From an uncultured Kineosporia sp. (GTDB lineage: Bacteria; Actinomycetota; Actinomycetes; Actinomycetales; Kineosporiaceae), in contig CALMAR010000139.1 in assembly GCA_937859855.1 (NCBI GenBank), positions 1-10,032 on the forward strand: a stretch of DNA of 10,032 nt, written 5' to 3'. This document shows positions 1 through 5,914 of the stretch, piece after piece (positions within the stretch are counted from its first letter, which is position 1; every line of letters starts with the position of its first letter). The position numbers were made by a program, and so were the translations under genes. The notes under the pieces are model-generated. The model was not told the DNA's origin. It did not search any database and saw only the letters and a list, made by a program, of their open reading frames with translations.

Positions 1-148
1 CCCCGACGCAGGCCGCTGAGGCGCCCGTTGTCGGGGACACGACCCGGCCGGTCGCGGAGATGTACACGCACTGGCCGCCGGTGACGGCGGCGCCGGCGAC
101 CCAGGAGCGGGACGCGCCGGGCAGGGCGATCGCGGTGTAGTCGCCCAT
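1..148 (-). CDS. Capsid decoration-like protein (N-terminal part, runs off window)
   Basis: Only the first 49 or so codons are inside the window. The start ATG (146-148) shares one base with the TGA of the protease/scaffold gene (TGATG), so translation is probably coupled. The visible protein begins MGDYTAIALPGASRSW and continues with an Ala/Gly/Thr/Val-rich stretch containing AAVTGGQCVYIS and SATGRVVSP. That layout (short polar start, 'AAVTGGQ-V', 'G-V-P') is known from small beta-rich head decoration proteins (DUF2190-like) encoded just after the protease/scaffold and just before the major capsid protein in actinobacterial phages. Position and motif agree, but the family call rests on a short fragment. 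It could also be another small head protein. Role by inference: coating or stabilising the assembled capsid shell. Confidence 0.6.
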   Translation of the reverse strand, partial: MGDYTAIALPGASRSWVAGAAVTGGQCVYISATGRVVSPTTGASAACVG

Positions 149-672
149 CAGTCAGCCCACCCCAGGAGTGCCTTGAGGTCGGCGTATTCGCTGTCGTCGG
201 CGTCGCCGGTGTCAGCTGCGCCGGTGCGACCCGCTGCGGACACAGGGACAGCCGACCCCGGGGCCAGGGAGGCGAGGATCTGCGTGGCGACGTCGGGGGC
301 CTGGTCGAACTGGCTCTCCCACATCTCCCGCTGCGCCGGGGTGATCTTCCCGGCCTTCACGGCGTCGCCGATGAGGGACTGCCGGGCGGCGATCCGCTTC
401 TCTTCCTTCATCGCGGCCAGCTCCGCCGACACGACCGACAACTGGTCGGTGTACGGCCTCAACGCAGCTGCGACGTCGGTGGCGTGCTCCGGTGCCGGTG
501 GCGCGACCGGCTGTGCCGGCGGCGCGACTGAGGCGGGAGGGGTGCTTGCCGGGGCCGCCGGCTCGGTGGTGGGCTGCTGGCTGAGCCGCTGCGCGGCGGC
601 GTTGATCACGTCGTCGTCGGACGTGTCGTCAGACAGGCCCAGCTCCTTGCGGAGGCTGGCCAGATCCGGCAT
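148..672 (-). CDS. Nested scaffold protein from internal start in the protease gene
   Basis: An in-frame ATG at 670-672 (Met345 of the protease/scaffold gene) has a consensus AGGAG exactly 6 nt upstream. Starting there gives a 174-aa protein: MPDLASLRKELGLSDD, an acidic helix, a Pro/Ala-rich linker, and a helical region ending KALLGWAD. This is the part expected to act as scaffold during prohead assembly. Phage Mu (Z within I) and lambda (Nu3 within C) are established cases of a scaffold made from an internal start in the protease gene. The start lies just after the acidic stretch GSDEDSQEQH that closes the protease portion. What is seen is the ribosome-binding site, the start and the domain break; separate production of the protein is inferred. 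Confidence 0.6.
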   Translation of the reverse strand: MPDLASLRKELGLSDDTSDDDVINAAAQRLSQQPTTEPAAPASTPPASVAPPAQPVAPPAPEHATDVAAALRPYTDQLSVVSAELAAMKEEKRIAARQSLIGDAVKAGKITPAQREMWESQFDQAPDVATQILASLAPGSAVPVSAAGRTGAADTGDADDSEYADLKALLGWAD

Positions 673-1704
673 GTGCTGCTCCTGAGAGTCCTCGTCGGAC
701 CCTCGACCCCGCCCGGAGCGTAACAGTGCAGGACGTTCGTCGTCTGCCGTACGACCCTCAGGGCGTGAAAAAGGATCAGTAGTGCCCGACTTGCCCTCCA
801 ATGCGGCGGCGACCACATGCAGCGGCACCCGGCCCGACGCCGCCAGCAGGCTGCCCTCCGGGGCGGGCTCGTAGGACTGGACGACCTTCTCCGCGCCACC
901 GAACGTGAACTTCCCGCCTGCCTCAGCCCACGTGACCCGGTACAGGGTGTACTCGTCGGCGCCTTCGGATTCCACGATCACGGTGTCGGTGTACACGTCC
1001 AAGATCCACGACCAGGCTGCGGAGATCCCAGCGTTCTTCGCTTCGTCGGTGGCCCGCCATTCCCGGAACGCGTCGTACAGGTCGGTGATCGACGCGCCCG
1101 CTTTCACCCGGGACGCCTGCAGCCGCTTCTGCCGCTGCTCGGGGGATTCCAGCAGGGTCGGCTTCGGCGCCTCGGTCGGGGGCATGGGTTCTCCTCGGGT
1201 GTTGGTGGTGGCCGCGACGGTCGCGGCGGCGATGTAGTCGGCGACCTGATCGGTGGTGCCGTACAGCTCGTACACGTCAGCGAGAGACGCGATCGCGGGC
1301 GGGGTTTCACCGAGCAGCGCGAGCCCAGTGAGGACCATGGCGTAGTAGCGGCCGGACTTCGTAGTCACCTCAAGGGCGGCCTCGACGGATCGGGCCGGGT
1401 AGGCGCTGGTCATGATCTCCGCGAGAGGCGCAGGAACGCCGACGAGGTCGCCGAGCAGGATCTGGCCGTCGTCGGAAGCGCGGAGGTTCTTGATCCGGCC
1501 GATGCCTGGGTCCGCGTCGGACTCGCCTGCGCCGAACCCGAAATGGCCGAGTTTGAGGACGGCCGGACCGCCGAACGTCGGGTCGTGCTGCGCGTCAACG
1601 GCAGCAGCGATCTGCTCGGCGGTGCAGTCCCACGGCCCGGTCGACGCCTCCCAATGCCCGACCCGGCACAACTCGACACCGGGAATCGTCACCAGCGCTG
1701 CCAT
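148..1704 (-). CDS. Capsid maturation protease with fused scaffold (Mu gpI-like)
   Basis: 518 aa; starts with ATG at 1704, overlapping the upstream TGA as TGATG, with GGAG 7 nt upstream. It should cleave head proteins during prohead maturation. Residues 1-150 look like the Mu gpI protease family: KLGH around His54, a GRIKNL segment (69-74) followed by a strand LLGDL, and ARSVE with Ser106, the positions where this family carries its His and Ser. Residues 128-150 (GLALLGETPPAI) are also typical. Residues 205-280 hold a region with WILDVYTDTVIV and LYRVTW, seen in actinophage members of the family. A Pro/Ala-rich linker (377-406) follows, then a helical scaffold part with KAGKITPAQREMW (450-462) and the family-type ending ALLGW. 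Assignment of catalytic residues is inference by family resemblance. An internal start at Met345 probably gives a separate scaffold. Confidence 0.85.
   Translation of the reverse strand: MAALVTIPGVELCRVGHWEASTGPWDCTAEQIAAAVDAQHDPTFGGPAVLKLGHFGFGAGESDADPGIGRIKNLRASDDGQILLGDLVGVPAPLAEIMTSAYPARSVEAALEVTTKSGRYYAMVLTGLALLGETPPAIASLADVYELYGTTDQVADYIAAATVAATTNTRGEPMPPTEAPKPTLLESPEQRQKRLQASRVKAGASITDLYDAFREWRATDEAKNAGISAAWSWILDVYTDTVIVESEGADEYTLYRVTWAEAGGKFTFGGAEKVVQSYEPAPEGSLLAASGRVPLHVVAAALEGKSGTTDPFSRPEGRTADDERPALLRSGRGRGSDEDSQEQHMPDLASLRKELGLSDDTSDDDVINAAAQRLSQQPTTEPAAPASTPPASVAPPAQPVAPPAPEHATDVAAALRPYTDQLSVVSAELAAMKEEKRIAARQSLIGDAVKAGKITPAQREMWESQFDQAPDVATQILASLAPGSAVPVSAAGRTGAADTGDADDSEYADLKALLGWAD
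679..683 (-). promoter_or_regulatory. Internal Shine-Dalgarno for nested scaffold start
   Basis: On the minus strand this reads AGGAG, followed by 6 nt (CAGCAC) and the ATG at 672-670. It is as good as or better than the ribosome-binding sites of most start codons in this window, although it lies in the middle of an open reading frame. It supports independent initiation of the scaffold product. Confidence 0.6.
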
Positions 1705-2066
1705 CAGCTTTCTCCAATCACGTCTGCGGCCCGCCCCGGCTCGCCACCTCGGATCGACTGCACCTGGAGCCAGCCGTCGTCGAAGTCCGGAGGGCCGGAG
1801 TCAGGGTCGGTCTGGCTTGAGACGTGAACGGGGCGGCCCTGTGCCCGGCGGATGGCCTGCCCGTCCTGAGTTCGGGTCTCCTGGTCACGGTGCACCCGGG
1901 ACGCTTTCAGGTAGACGACGGCCTCGATGAGGATCGCCAGCCACGACAGCGACAGCGTCGCCGGTGGCTCCGTCCGCGCCCACCAGACGATCGATGTGGG
2001 CCAGCCGATCACGGAGATCACGACGAACACCCACGCGACCGCGATCTCCGCGTGCATGCCTTTCAC
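1704..2066 (-). CDS. Small two-helix membrane protein of unknown role
   Basis: Starting at GTG 2066 it overlaps the upstream TGA as GTGA (4 nt) and has an AAAGG about 7 nt upstream, giving 120 aa. An ATG at 2057 would give 117 aa but would place that AAAGG only one base away. Two hydrophobic segments follow the start: roughly AVAWVFVVISVIGWP and SLSWLAILIEAVVYL, joined by a short polar turn (WWARTEPPATL). The rest is a charged, probably cytoplasmic tail with many Arg, Asp and Gln, ending in VIGES. The family is not recognised. Size and topology fit a holin, but holins normally sit near the endolysin, whereas this gene lies between a head-region hypothetical and the protease. Tail length (about 70 residues) and location make holin only one option; an accessory membrane protein is equally possible. 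Confidence 0.65.
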   Translation of the reverse strand: MKGMHAEIAVAWVFVVISVIGWPTSIVWWARTEPPATLSLSWLAILIEAVVYLKASRVHRDQETRTQDGQAIRRAQGRPVHVSSQTDPDSGPPDFDDGWLQVQSIRGGEPGRAADVIGES

Positions 2067-2485
2067 CGTCCGGCCTTTGGTTCGGTCACGTCCGGCTCCG
2101 GGTCGATCCACACGATGCGGGTGGTGCCGTTGTGGCCGTGGGTGGCGACCGCGTCGTCGAGCGACGGCCACGCGACGGTGGACGGGTGGAGGCCGAGCCA
2201 GCGGAGGATGACTGCGCCGTCCGCCCACACAGCGCCGTGCGCGACCACGCCGGTGCCGGATACGCCGGACACGTCGAGGTCGCGGTCGAGGTGGAAGCGG
2301 CGGGGTCCGCCGCCTTCCAGGTTCCCCATCCCGGAGATCCAGGACCCGCCGACGCTGTCGCGGATGGTGGTGCGGCGGACGGGCCCGAACCAGCGTTCGA
2401 CGCAGACGCCGTCGTCGAACACGATGGCTTGCGCGGCAATCGCGACCGTGGTGCCCGCTTCCGCTTCCAGCTCGAACCGGCGCAT
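2063..2485 (-). CDS. Conserved actinophage hypothetical protein in head block
   Basis: 140 aa; the start ATG 2485 overlaps the portal TGA as TGATG. The frame is open further upstream, but that part lies over the portal C-terminus and was left out. The protein appears beta-rich and soluble, with no signal peptide or membrane segment. A distinctive middle and C-terminal part, DVSGVSGTGVVAHGAVWADG (about 70-90), then LRWLGLHPSTVAWPSLDD and a HGHNGTTRIVWID ending, resembles a short domain found in many actinobacterial and phage hypothetical proteins. No function is established for it to my knowledge. The coupled position between portal and protease suggests it is made together with head proteins, perhaps as a minor virion component, but that is inference only. 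Confidence 0.7.
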   Translation of the reverse strand: MRRFELEAEAGTTVAIAAQAIVFDDGVCVERWFGPVRRTTIRDSVGGSWISGMGNLEGGGPRRFHLDRDLDVSGVSGTGVVAHGAVWADGAVILRWLGLHPSTVAWPSLDDAVATHGHNGTTRIVWIDPEPDVTEPKAGR

Positions 2486-4611
2486 CAGAGGTAGTCCTCG
2501 ACTCGGACGAAAAGCATGCACCGGCACCGGGACTGGCCGAGGCACAAGGCGTACCCCCCGGCTGGGAAGTCGACGAGGCCCTCATCGAGGGACGCGTACT
2601 CGCGCCCGTCGTTCGCCTGACAGGCGGCGCACGTCGACTTGTCCCGCACCGCGGACGCGTAGAACCGGGCATGCGGGGGAGCGGCTTCGAGGACGGCTGC
2701 TCGGCCAGCGCCGAGGCCCTGCTGGACGGCGGCGCCCATCCGGTCGGTGATGTACGCGCCGGACAGGGCTTCAAGGTCGGTACGGACGTGACCGGCCACC
2801 GTCGCGGAGGTGGCGTCCCCGGCGCCCCACCGGGTCGCGGAGGACAGGGCTGCGGAGGCGAGCCCGGACGCGATCAGCGCGGCCAGGGCGCGGGCGGGTG
2901 CCGTGTAGTCGGAGCCGGTGATCGCGGGCGCCATGGCTGGGGTGCCCTGCGATTCCAGTTCATCGGCTGCGGTCTCAGCTCCAGCGGCGGCGCCGTCAGC
3001 GATCGTCGCGATGATCGCGGCCTGCGCGTCGGTGAGGTCCGGCAGCCACGTCGCGAGGGAGGCGAGGTCTCCGGCTTCGGCGGCGGCTTGGACGGCTTCG
3101 ACGACTTGCCGGATCCAGTCAGCGCCGATCGGCGCCCACCGTTCTACCGCGTCGGCGACGGCGGCGTCGGTGAGTTCGTCGATCGTCTTCGGGTCGAGGC
3201 CTGCCTTCGCTTCTATGTCGGTGAGCGCCCGGTATCCCCCATCTTTCGCGGTCACAGTTCGGTAACGGCTGCTGGCGGCGAGGGTCTGCCCGTCCTTCGA
3301 GTCGCCCTGCATATCCGCTGGTATGCCATCGGACTCTTTTTCTGTCCCGGCGGGGCCGACCGGTTCGGTGGTGACGGGCTTCACCTTGCTCGGGAGCCGG
3401 AGCCCGTCGCGGACGAAGTCCTCCAGCCCGTCATCCATCGTCAGACCGCCCTTGGACACGAGGTCCGCGATCGACGACGCCAGCTCGGCCGGGTTCGCGC
3501 CCACATCACCGACGACCAAGCACGGGGACGGCGCCTGCTCGCCCTCGTTGTAGTCGGTCAGATCGACGCACAACTTGTTCGCCGTGCCTGCGAGGGACTG
3601 CCCGATCCCATTCAACGCCAGCGCCAGCAGGTCACCGAACTCCGCCCCCAGCGCCCGGGAACCGTTCGGGGTCGACCCGAGATCCAGCACGCTGGCGAGG
3701 GACATGCGGGCCATCTGCTCATCCAGGTACCGCAGGAACGGCAAAGCGTCCGGGATCGACCCCTCGATCCCCTTGATCCGCAGGCTGAACCCGGGTGTGA
3801 CGGCGCCGCCGTAGTCACCGACCCGCACGTTCGACGCCACCACCTGCGCCGCCTCGGTTTCAGCGCGGGTCGGGGTGTAACCGGCGACCGGCTCCATCAC
3901 CGGCGTACCCGCGCCGAACCGGCGCAACGTGGTGGCGTGGACCCGGAGCGTGTCCTGCTTCAGCAGCCACGGCGCGTACGCCGACCGCAGCATGGACCGC
4001 CCCCACCAGGCGGACCCTTCCCGGTCGTGGACGTAATAGATCAGATCCTTCGCCGGGATCTTCACTTCCTCGATCGATGCGAGCCCGTTCTTCGACGGCT
4101 GCTGCCGGACCCCGACCAGGTCACCAGTCGACTCGTCGACATCGATCCCTGTCAGCGATTGCGGCATCCGCTCAGGCAGCCCCGCCAGCACCGCCCGGCC
4201 CGACGTGACGTCGTACCAGGGCGCGAACGGCATGTGCCCCCACGTGAGCACTCCGGCTGCGGCGAGCTGGATGTGGGTGCGCCACTGCACGCCCCGCCGG
4301 CGGGGACTCCCCGGCTTCTGCCGTTCCCCGATCAGCGGCAGACCGAGGGAGTCCGCTACTGCCCGCGCGTGCGCCTCGGACGCTCCGGCTGGGTCGACCT
4401 GCCAGGGGGCGGCGACGATCGGGCGGACGTACGCGGCGAGGATGGAGGTGAGGGTGGGGTCGAGCCGCATCTTCGTGAAGATCTCCCGCGACCACGGGTA
4501 GCGGAGGTCGGGGATGTGCTCGGCGGCGTCAGCGAGGGCGTCAGCCCAGCCGCGATAGGTGCCTGGTCCGAGGGTGCCGAGGGCGCGAGTGGGTGCGTCG
4601 GCGACAGCCAC
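2485..4611 (-). CDS. Portal protein (DUF935/Mu gp29-like) fused to MuF head-morphogenesis domain
   Basis: 708 aa; starts at GTG 4611 with a perfect AGGAGG 8 nt upstream. The portal forms the dodecameric DNA entry/exit ring at one capsid vertex; MuF proteins assist head assembly or are packaged inside. Residues 1-410 are portal-like: MRLDPTLTSILAAYVRPI (48-65), REGSAWWGRSMLRSAYAPWL (197-216), VMEPVAGYTPTRAETEA and ASVLDLGSTPNGSRA. A polar linker (about 410-470) leads to a long Ala-rich helical region (470-640). The C-terminus carries the MuF signature: AVRDKSTCAACQANDGREYA (654-673), then GGYALC and SRCRCML, with Cys661, Cys664, Cys690, Cys696 and Cys698. The chain ends ten residues after that, so there is no appended toxin. 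In Mu and SPP1 the two functions are separate genes; here one reading frame covers both. Confidence 0.9.
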   Translation of the reverse strand: MAVADAPTRALGTLGPGTYRGWADALADAAEHIPDLRYPWSREIFTKMRLDPTLTSILAAYVRPIVAAPWQVDPAGASEAHARAVADSLGLPLIGERQKPGSPRRRGVQWRTHIQLAAAGVLTWGHMPFAPWYDVTSGRAVLAGLPERMPQSLTGIDVDESTGDLVGVRQQPSKNGLASIEEVKIPAKDLIYYVHDREGSAWWGRSMLRSAYAPWLLKQDTLRVHATTLRRFGAGTPVMEPVAGYTPTRAETEAAQVVASNVRVGDYGGAVTPGFSLRIKGIEGSIPDALPFLRYLDEQMARMSLASVLDLGSTPNGSRALGAEFGDLLALALNGIGQSLAGTANKLCVDLTDYNEGEQAPSPCLVVGDVGANPAELASSIADLVSKGGLTMDDGLEDFVRDGLRLPSKVKPVTTEPVGPAGTEKESDGIPADMQGDSKDGQTLAASSRYRTVTAKDGGYRALTDIEAKAGLDPKTIDELTDAAVADAVERWAPIGADWIRQVVEAVQAAAEAGDLASLATWLPDLTDAQAAIIATIADGAAAGAETAADELESQGTPAMAPAITGSDYTAPARALAALIASGLASAALSSATRWGAGDATSATVAGHVRTDLEALSGAYITDRMGAAVQQGLGAGRAAVLEAAPPHARFYASAVRDKSTCAACQANDGREYASLDEGLVDFPAGGYALCLGQSRCRCMLFVRVEDYL

Positions 4612-4619
4612 GGCGTGCG

Positions 4620-4625
4620 CCTCCT
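4620..4625 (-). promoter_or_regulatory. Strong Shine-Dalgarno of the portal gene
   Basis: The minus strand reads AGGAGG 8 nt before the GTG at 4611. It decides the start over the overlapping minus-strand reading frame that runs across this gap. The gap 4612-4762 otherwise holds only the hairpin at 4712-4746; I saw no convincing promoter in it, so the portal may depend on read-through. Confidence 0.7.
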
Positions 4626-4711
4626 GCGGGGAATCGGCCAGCGTGCGGACGGTTCCCTCGACCCCGGCCCCATGATGGCACGCACCCAGGTCAGGCGTGG
4701 GGACAACGGAA

Positions 4712-4746
4712 AGCGCCCGACCCCGGTTAAGACAGGGGCGGGCGCT
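4712..4746 (-). terminator. Hairpin terminator after the HicA-like gene
   Basis: The arms AGCGCCCG (4712-4719) and CGGGCGCT (4739-4746) pair perfectly over 8 bp. The stem continues with CCCC/GGGG after a single bulged A, closing a 10-nt loop. It begins 16 nt past the TAG of the 72-aa gene. On the minus strand the hairpin is followed by TTTCCGTTGT, a weak T-rich tract. This fits an intrinsic terminator separating the three-gene cassette from the portal gene, probably leaky because the portal has no obvious promoter of its own. Confidence 0.6.
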
Positions 4747-4762
4747 CTCTGGCAGGTGAGGG

Positions 4763-4981
4763 CTAGCCGAGCTTCAGCCCGGTCTGCTCCTCAATCAGCT
4801 TGGCTGCGCTGCTCCGGGCCAGATCCCGGCGCGTCTCCGATGCCGGCTCATGGATCGTTACGGAACCCGCCGGGCCAGTCACCTTCATCTTGCCGACACC
4901 GACCCGCTCCACCTCGCCACCCGCCTTCCGGATTACCTTCGCGAGATCGCGGGCTGCAGGGGACCTCCACCGCTCAGACAT
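4763..4981 (-). CDS. HicA-like small protein lacking the usual catalytic histidine
   Basis: 72 aa; ATG 4981, overlapping the upstream HTH gene by 8 nt, with AAGGAG 10 nt and AGGA 5 nt upstream. The layout resembles the small HicA/YcfA fold (a double-stranded-RNA-binding-like mRNA interferase): a helix DLAKVIRKAGGEVERV, a hairpin GVGKMKVTGPAGSVTIHEP, then a helix RRDLARSSAAKLIEEQTGL. In active HicA toxins the first strand carries a histidine after Gly-Ser or similar; here that position is Lys (GVGKMKV). The only His sits later, in TIHEP. No HicB antitoxin is adjacent. It may be an inactive or repurposed RNA-binding relative, or only a look-alike. It is the last gene of the cassette driven from 5872-5900 and is followed by a hairpin. 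Confidence 0.6.
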   Translation of the reverse strand: MSERWRSPAARDLAKVIRKAGGEVERVGVGKMKVTGPAGSVTIHEPASETRRDLARSSAAKLIEEQTGLKLG

Positions 4982-5606
4982 TGACGTCCTGCTCCTTCTG
5001 GTCGCGGAGCCGCACGTCGGCTTGGTAGGTGACAGTCATCTGCTGGTCCTCGACCCGGTGCCCCCAGCGCTCGTTGCTGATCACGACGTCGCGGGGATCG
5101 ATGCCAGCACCGACGATCATCTGCAGTTTCTGCTCGCGCTTCTCAATGATGCTGCGCTGTATGCGATCGACCTCGGCGACGAGACGCCGGCTCATCTCGC
5201 TGGGCGCTTGCGCCCGTTGCCACGCGTCAAGGGTAGGCCGGGAGATGCCTGCAGCCCGGGCAAGATCAGTCTTGGTGAGCGCCCCACTGGCGAGGGCGGT
5301 CTGAACGATCCGCCGAAACTCCGTGCTGGCCTCGGCTGCGCGGTCCCGAGCCGTAGCGATCTCCTCTGCAGGCGGCCGCTCATCTCTCAGCGCTTGCGGC
5401 TTGACGCCCCACTCCTGCAGTTCCGCTGCCAGCGCGGCCAGGCTGTTCGTCAAGTACCGAGAGCCGCGAACCTGCTCCGCGAGACCGTCGATTTGCCGGG
5501 CGTCCATCAGGATCCGCAGCGTCCGGACTGCAGCCCGGTCGAGCCGCTCCGCGACGTCGTGCTCGGTCAGCGGCTCGCTAGTACTCGACCGCTTGCCCGC
5601 GCTCAC
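4974..5606 (-). CDS. Helix-turn-helix DNA-binding protein, candidate cassette regulator
   Basis: 210 aa from GTG 5606, which overlaps the TGA of the 86-aa gene as GTGA. A longer open frame to 5822 was rejected because it only shadows that gene. The N-terminal 105 residues are helical and charged, without a recognised family. Residues 109-132 (ALTKTDLARAAGISRPTLDAW) form a clear helix-turn-helix, with the 'LARAAGIS-PTL' pattern of recognition helices. A long helix follows (SRRLVAEVDRIQRSIIEKRE, 139-158), possibly coiled coil for dimerisation. The C-terminal 50 residues (VVISNERWGH, MTVTYQADVRL) look like beta strands. It is the middle gene of a cassette whose promoter is buried in two inverted repeats, so it is the natural candidate for the factor that binds them; this is inference. 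Alternative: a small-terminase-like or other phage DNA-binding protein. Confidence 0.7.
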   Translation of the reverse strand: MSAGKRSSTSEPLTEHDVAERLDRAAVRTLRILMDARQIDGLAEQVRGSRYLTNSLAALAAELQEWGVKPQALRDERPPAEEIATARDRAAEASTEFRRIVQTALASGALTKTDLARAAGISRPTLDAWQRAQAPSEMSRRLVAEVDRIQRSIIEKREQKLQMIVGAGIDPRDVVISNERWGHRVEDQQMTVTYQADVRLRDQKEQDVNV

Positions 5607-5863
5607 GCTGACACCGTCTCGTGCACCCAGATCGCGGGGGCGGCGAGGACGCCAGACTGCGCGGCGGACTTGGCCACGTTCCAGCCGGCCGGGATCGGGA
5701 CGCCGGCGGGGAGGGTGTAGTTGACCCAGTCGCGGCCGCAGAACTGGTACCGGCGGGTGATGCTGCAGCCGGGGACGGTGTACCGGCCTTCGGCGGCGGG
5801 GGTGGCGTGCTTCTCGGCCCATGCCTGGTCGGTGGTGGAGACCTCGATCGCTGCTGTCGTCAT
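5603..5863 (-). CDS. 86-aa protein of unknown function, first gene of leaderless cassette
   Basis: The start ATG (5861-5863) lies directly against an inverted repeat and has no Shine-Dalgarno; the promoter just upstream would begin the mRNA at or within 2 nt of it, so translation is probably leaderless. The open frame extends further upstream to 5929, but that part runs through the promoter and terminator and was left out. The protein begins MTTAAIEVSTTDQAWAEKHA and continues with a beta-looking centre: GRYTVPGCSITRRYQFCGRD and WVNYTLPAGVPIPAGW. It has two Cys (34 and 42) and no membrane segment. The family is not recognised. It is coupled to the HTH gene by a GTGA overlap, which suggests the two products work together, for example as an anti-repressor or partner pair; that is speculation. 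Confidence 0.65.
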   Translation of the reverse strand: MTTAAIEVSTTDQAWAEKHATPAAEGRYTVPGCSITRRYQFCGRDWVNYTLPAGVPIPAGWNVAKSAAQSGVLAAPAIWVHETVSA

Positions 5864-5878
5864 GTAAAGCGACTTTAC
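5864..5878. promoter_or_regulatory. Operator-like inverted repeat 1
   Basis: The sequence GTAAAGCGACTTTAC has perfect 6-bp arms around a 3-nt spacer. It is directly adjacent to the start codon at 5863 and contains the -10 element of the minus-strand promoter. A bound protein would block transcription start. In the mRNA the same arms could only partly form a hairpin because transcription begins inside or after it. The AT-rich arms stand out in this very GC-rich window. Confidence 0.65.
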
Positions 5879-5900
5879 GCGGATCGGCTCCGACTGTAAA
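5872..5900 (-). promoter_or_regulatory. Sigma-70-type promoter for a leaderless transcript
   Basis: On the minus strand TTTACA (5900-5895, five of six matches to the -35 consensus) is separated by exactly 17 nt from TAAAGT (5877-5872, a TAnnnT-type -10). Start of transcription 6 to 8 nt after the -10 falls on the A at 5865 or on the A of the ATG at 5863. The mRNA would therefore have no leader or a leader of 2 nt. Leaderless mRNAs are common in actinobacteria. The promoter elements coincide with the two inverted repeats, so regulation is likely. Confidence 0.65.
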
Positions 5901-5910
5901 GAAGGTTTAC
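5896..5910. promoter_or_regulatory. Operator-like inverted repeat 2
   Basis: The sequence GTAAAGAAGGTTTAC has 5-bp arms and matches repeat 1 at most of its 15 positions. The centres of the two repeats are 32 bp apart, about three helical turns, so two bound dimers would sit on the same face of the DNA. It contains most of the -35 element. I did not see another copy in the window. Confidence 0.6.
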
Positions 5911-5914
5911 GTGG

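Noticed and set aside
490..590. Pro/Ala-rich repeat tract in the scaffold region as a DNA repeat element
   Set aside because: It is explained by a low-complexity linker in the scaffold protein, with imperfect codon-level repetition only.
817..1827. 336-aa plus-strand open frame opposite the protease gene
   Set aside because: Arg/Gly/Asp-rich antisense shadow without motifs; the minus-strand gene here is clearly recognised.
1704..2774. 356-aa minus-strand frame as a single protein
   Set aside because: Its first two thirds run in another frame over the portal C-terminus and the 140-aa gene and are Arg/Pro-rich. Only the last 120 codons look like a real protein.
4356..4706. 116-aa minus-strand frame overlapping the portal start
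   Set aside because: Ser/Pro/Arg-rich out-of-frame shadow. The portal GTG has a perfect AGGAGG, while this frame has no ribosome-binding site.
2671..5028. 785-aa open frame on the plus strand opposite the portal gene
   Set aside because: Composition is dominated by Arg, Gly and Pro, typical of an antisense frame of a GC-rich gene. It crosses several real genes and has no recognisable domain.
5874..5902. Divergent plus-strand promoter (TTTACG-17-TAAAGA) from the same repeats
   Set aside because: It follows from the symmetry of the inverted repeats. The -10 lacks the final T and no credible plus-strand gene follows.
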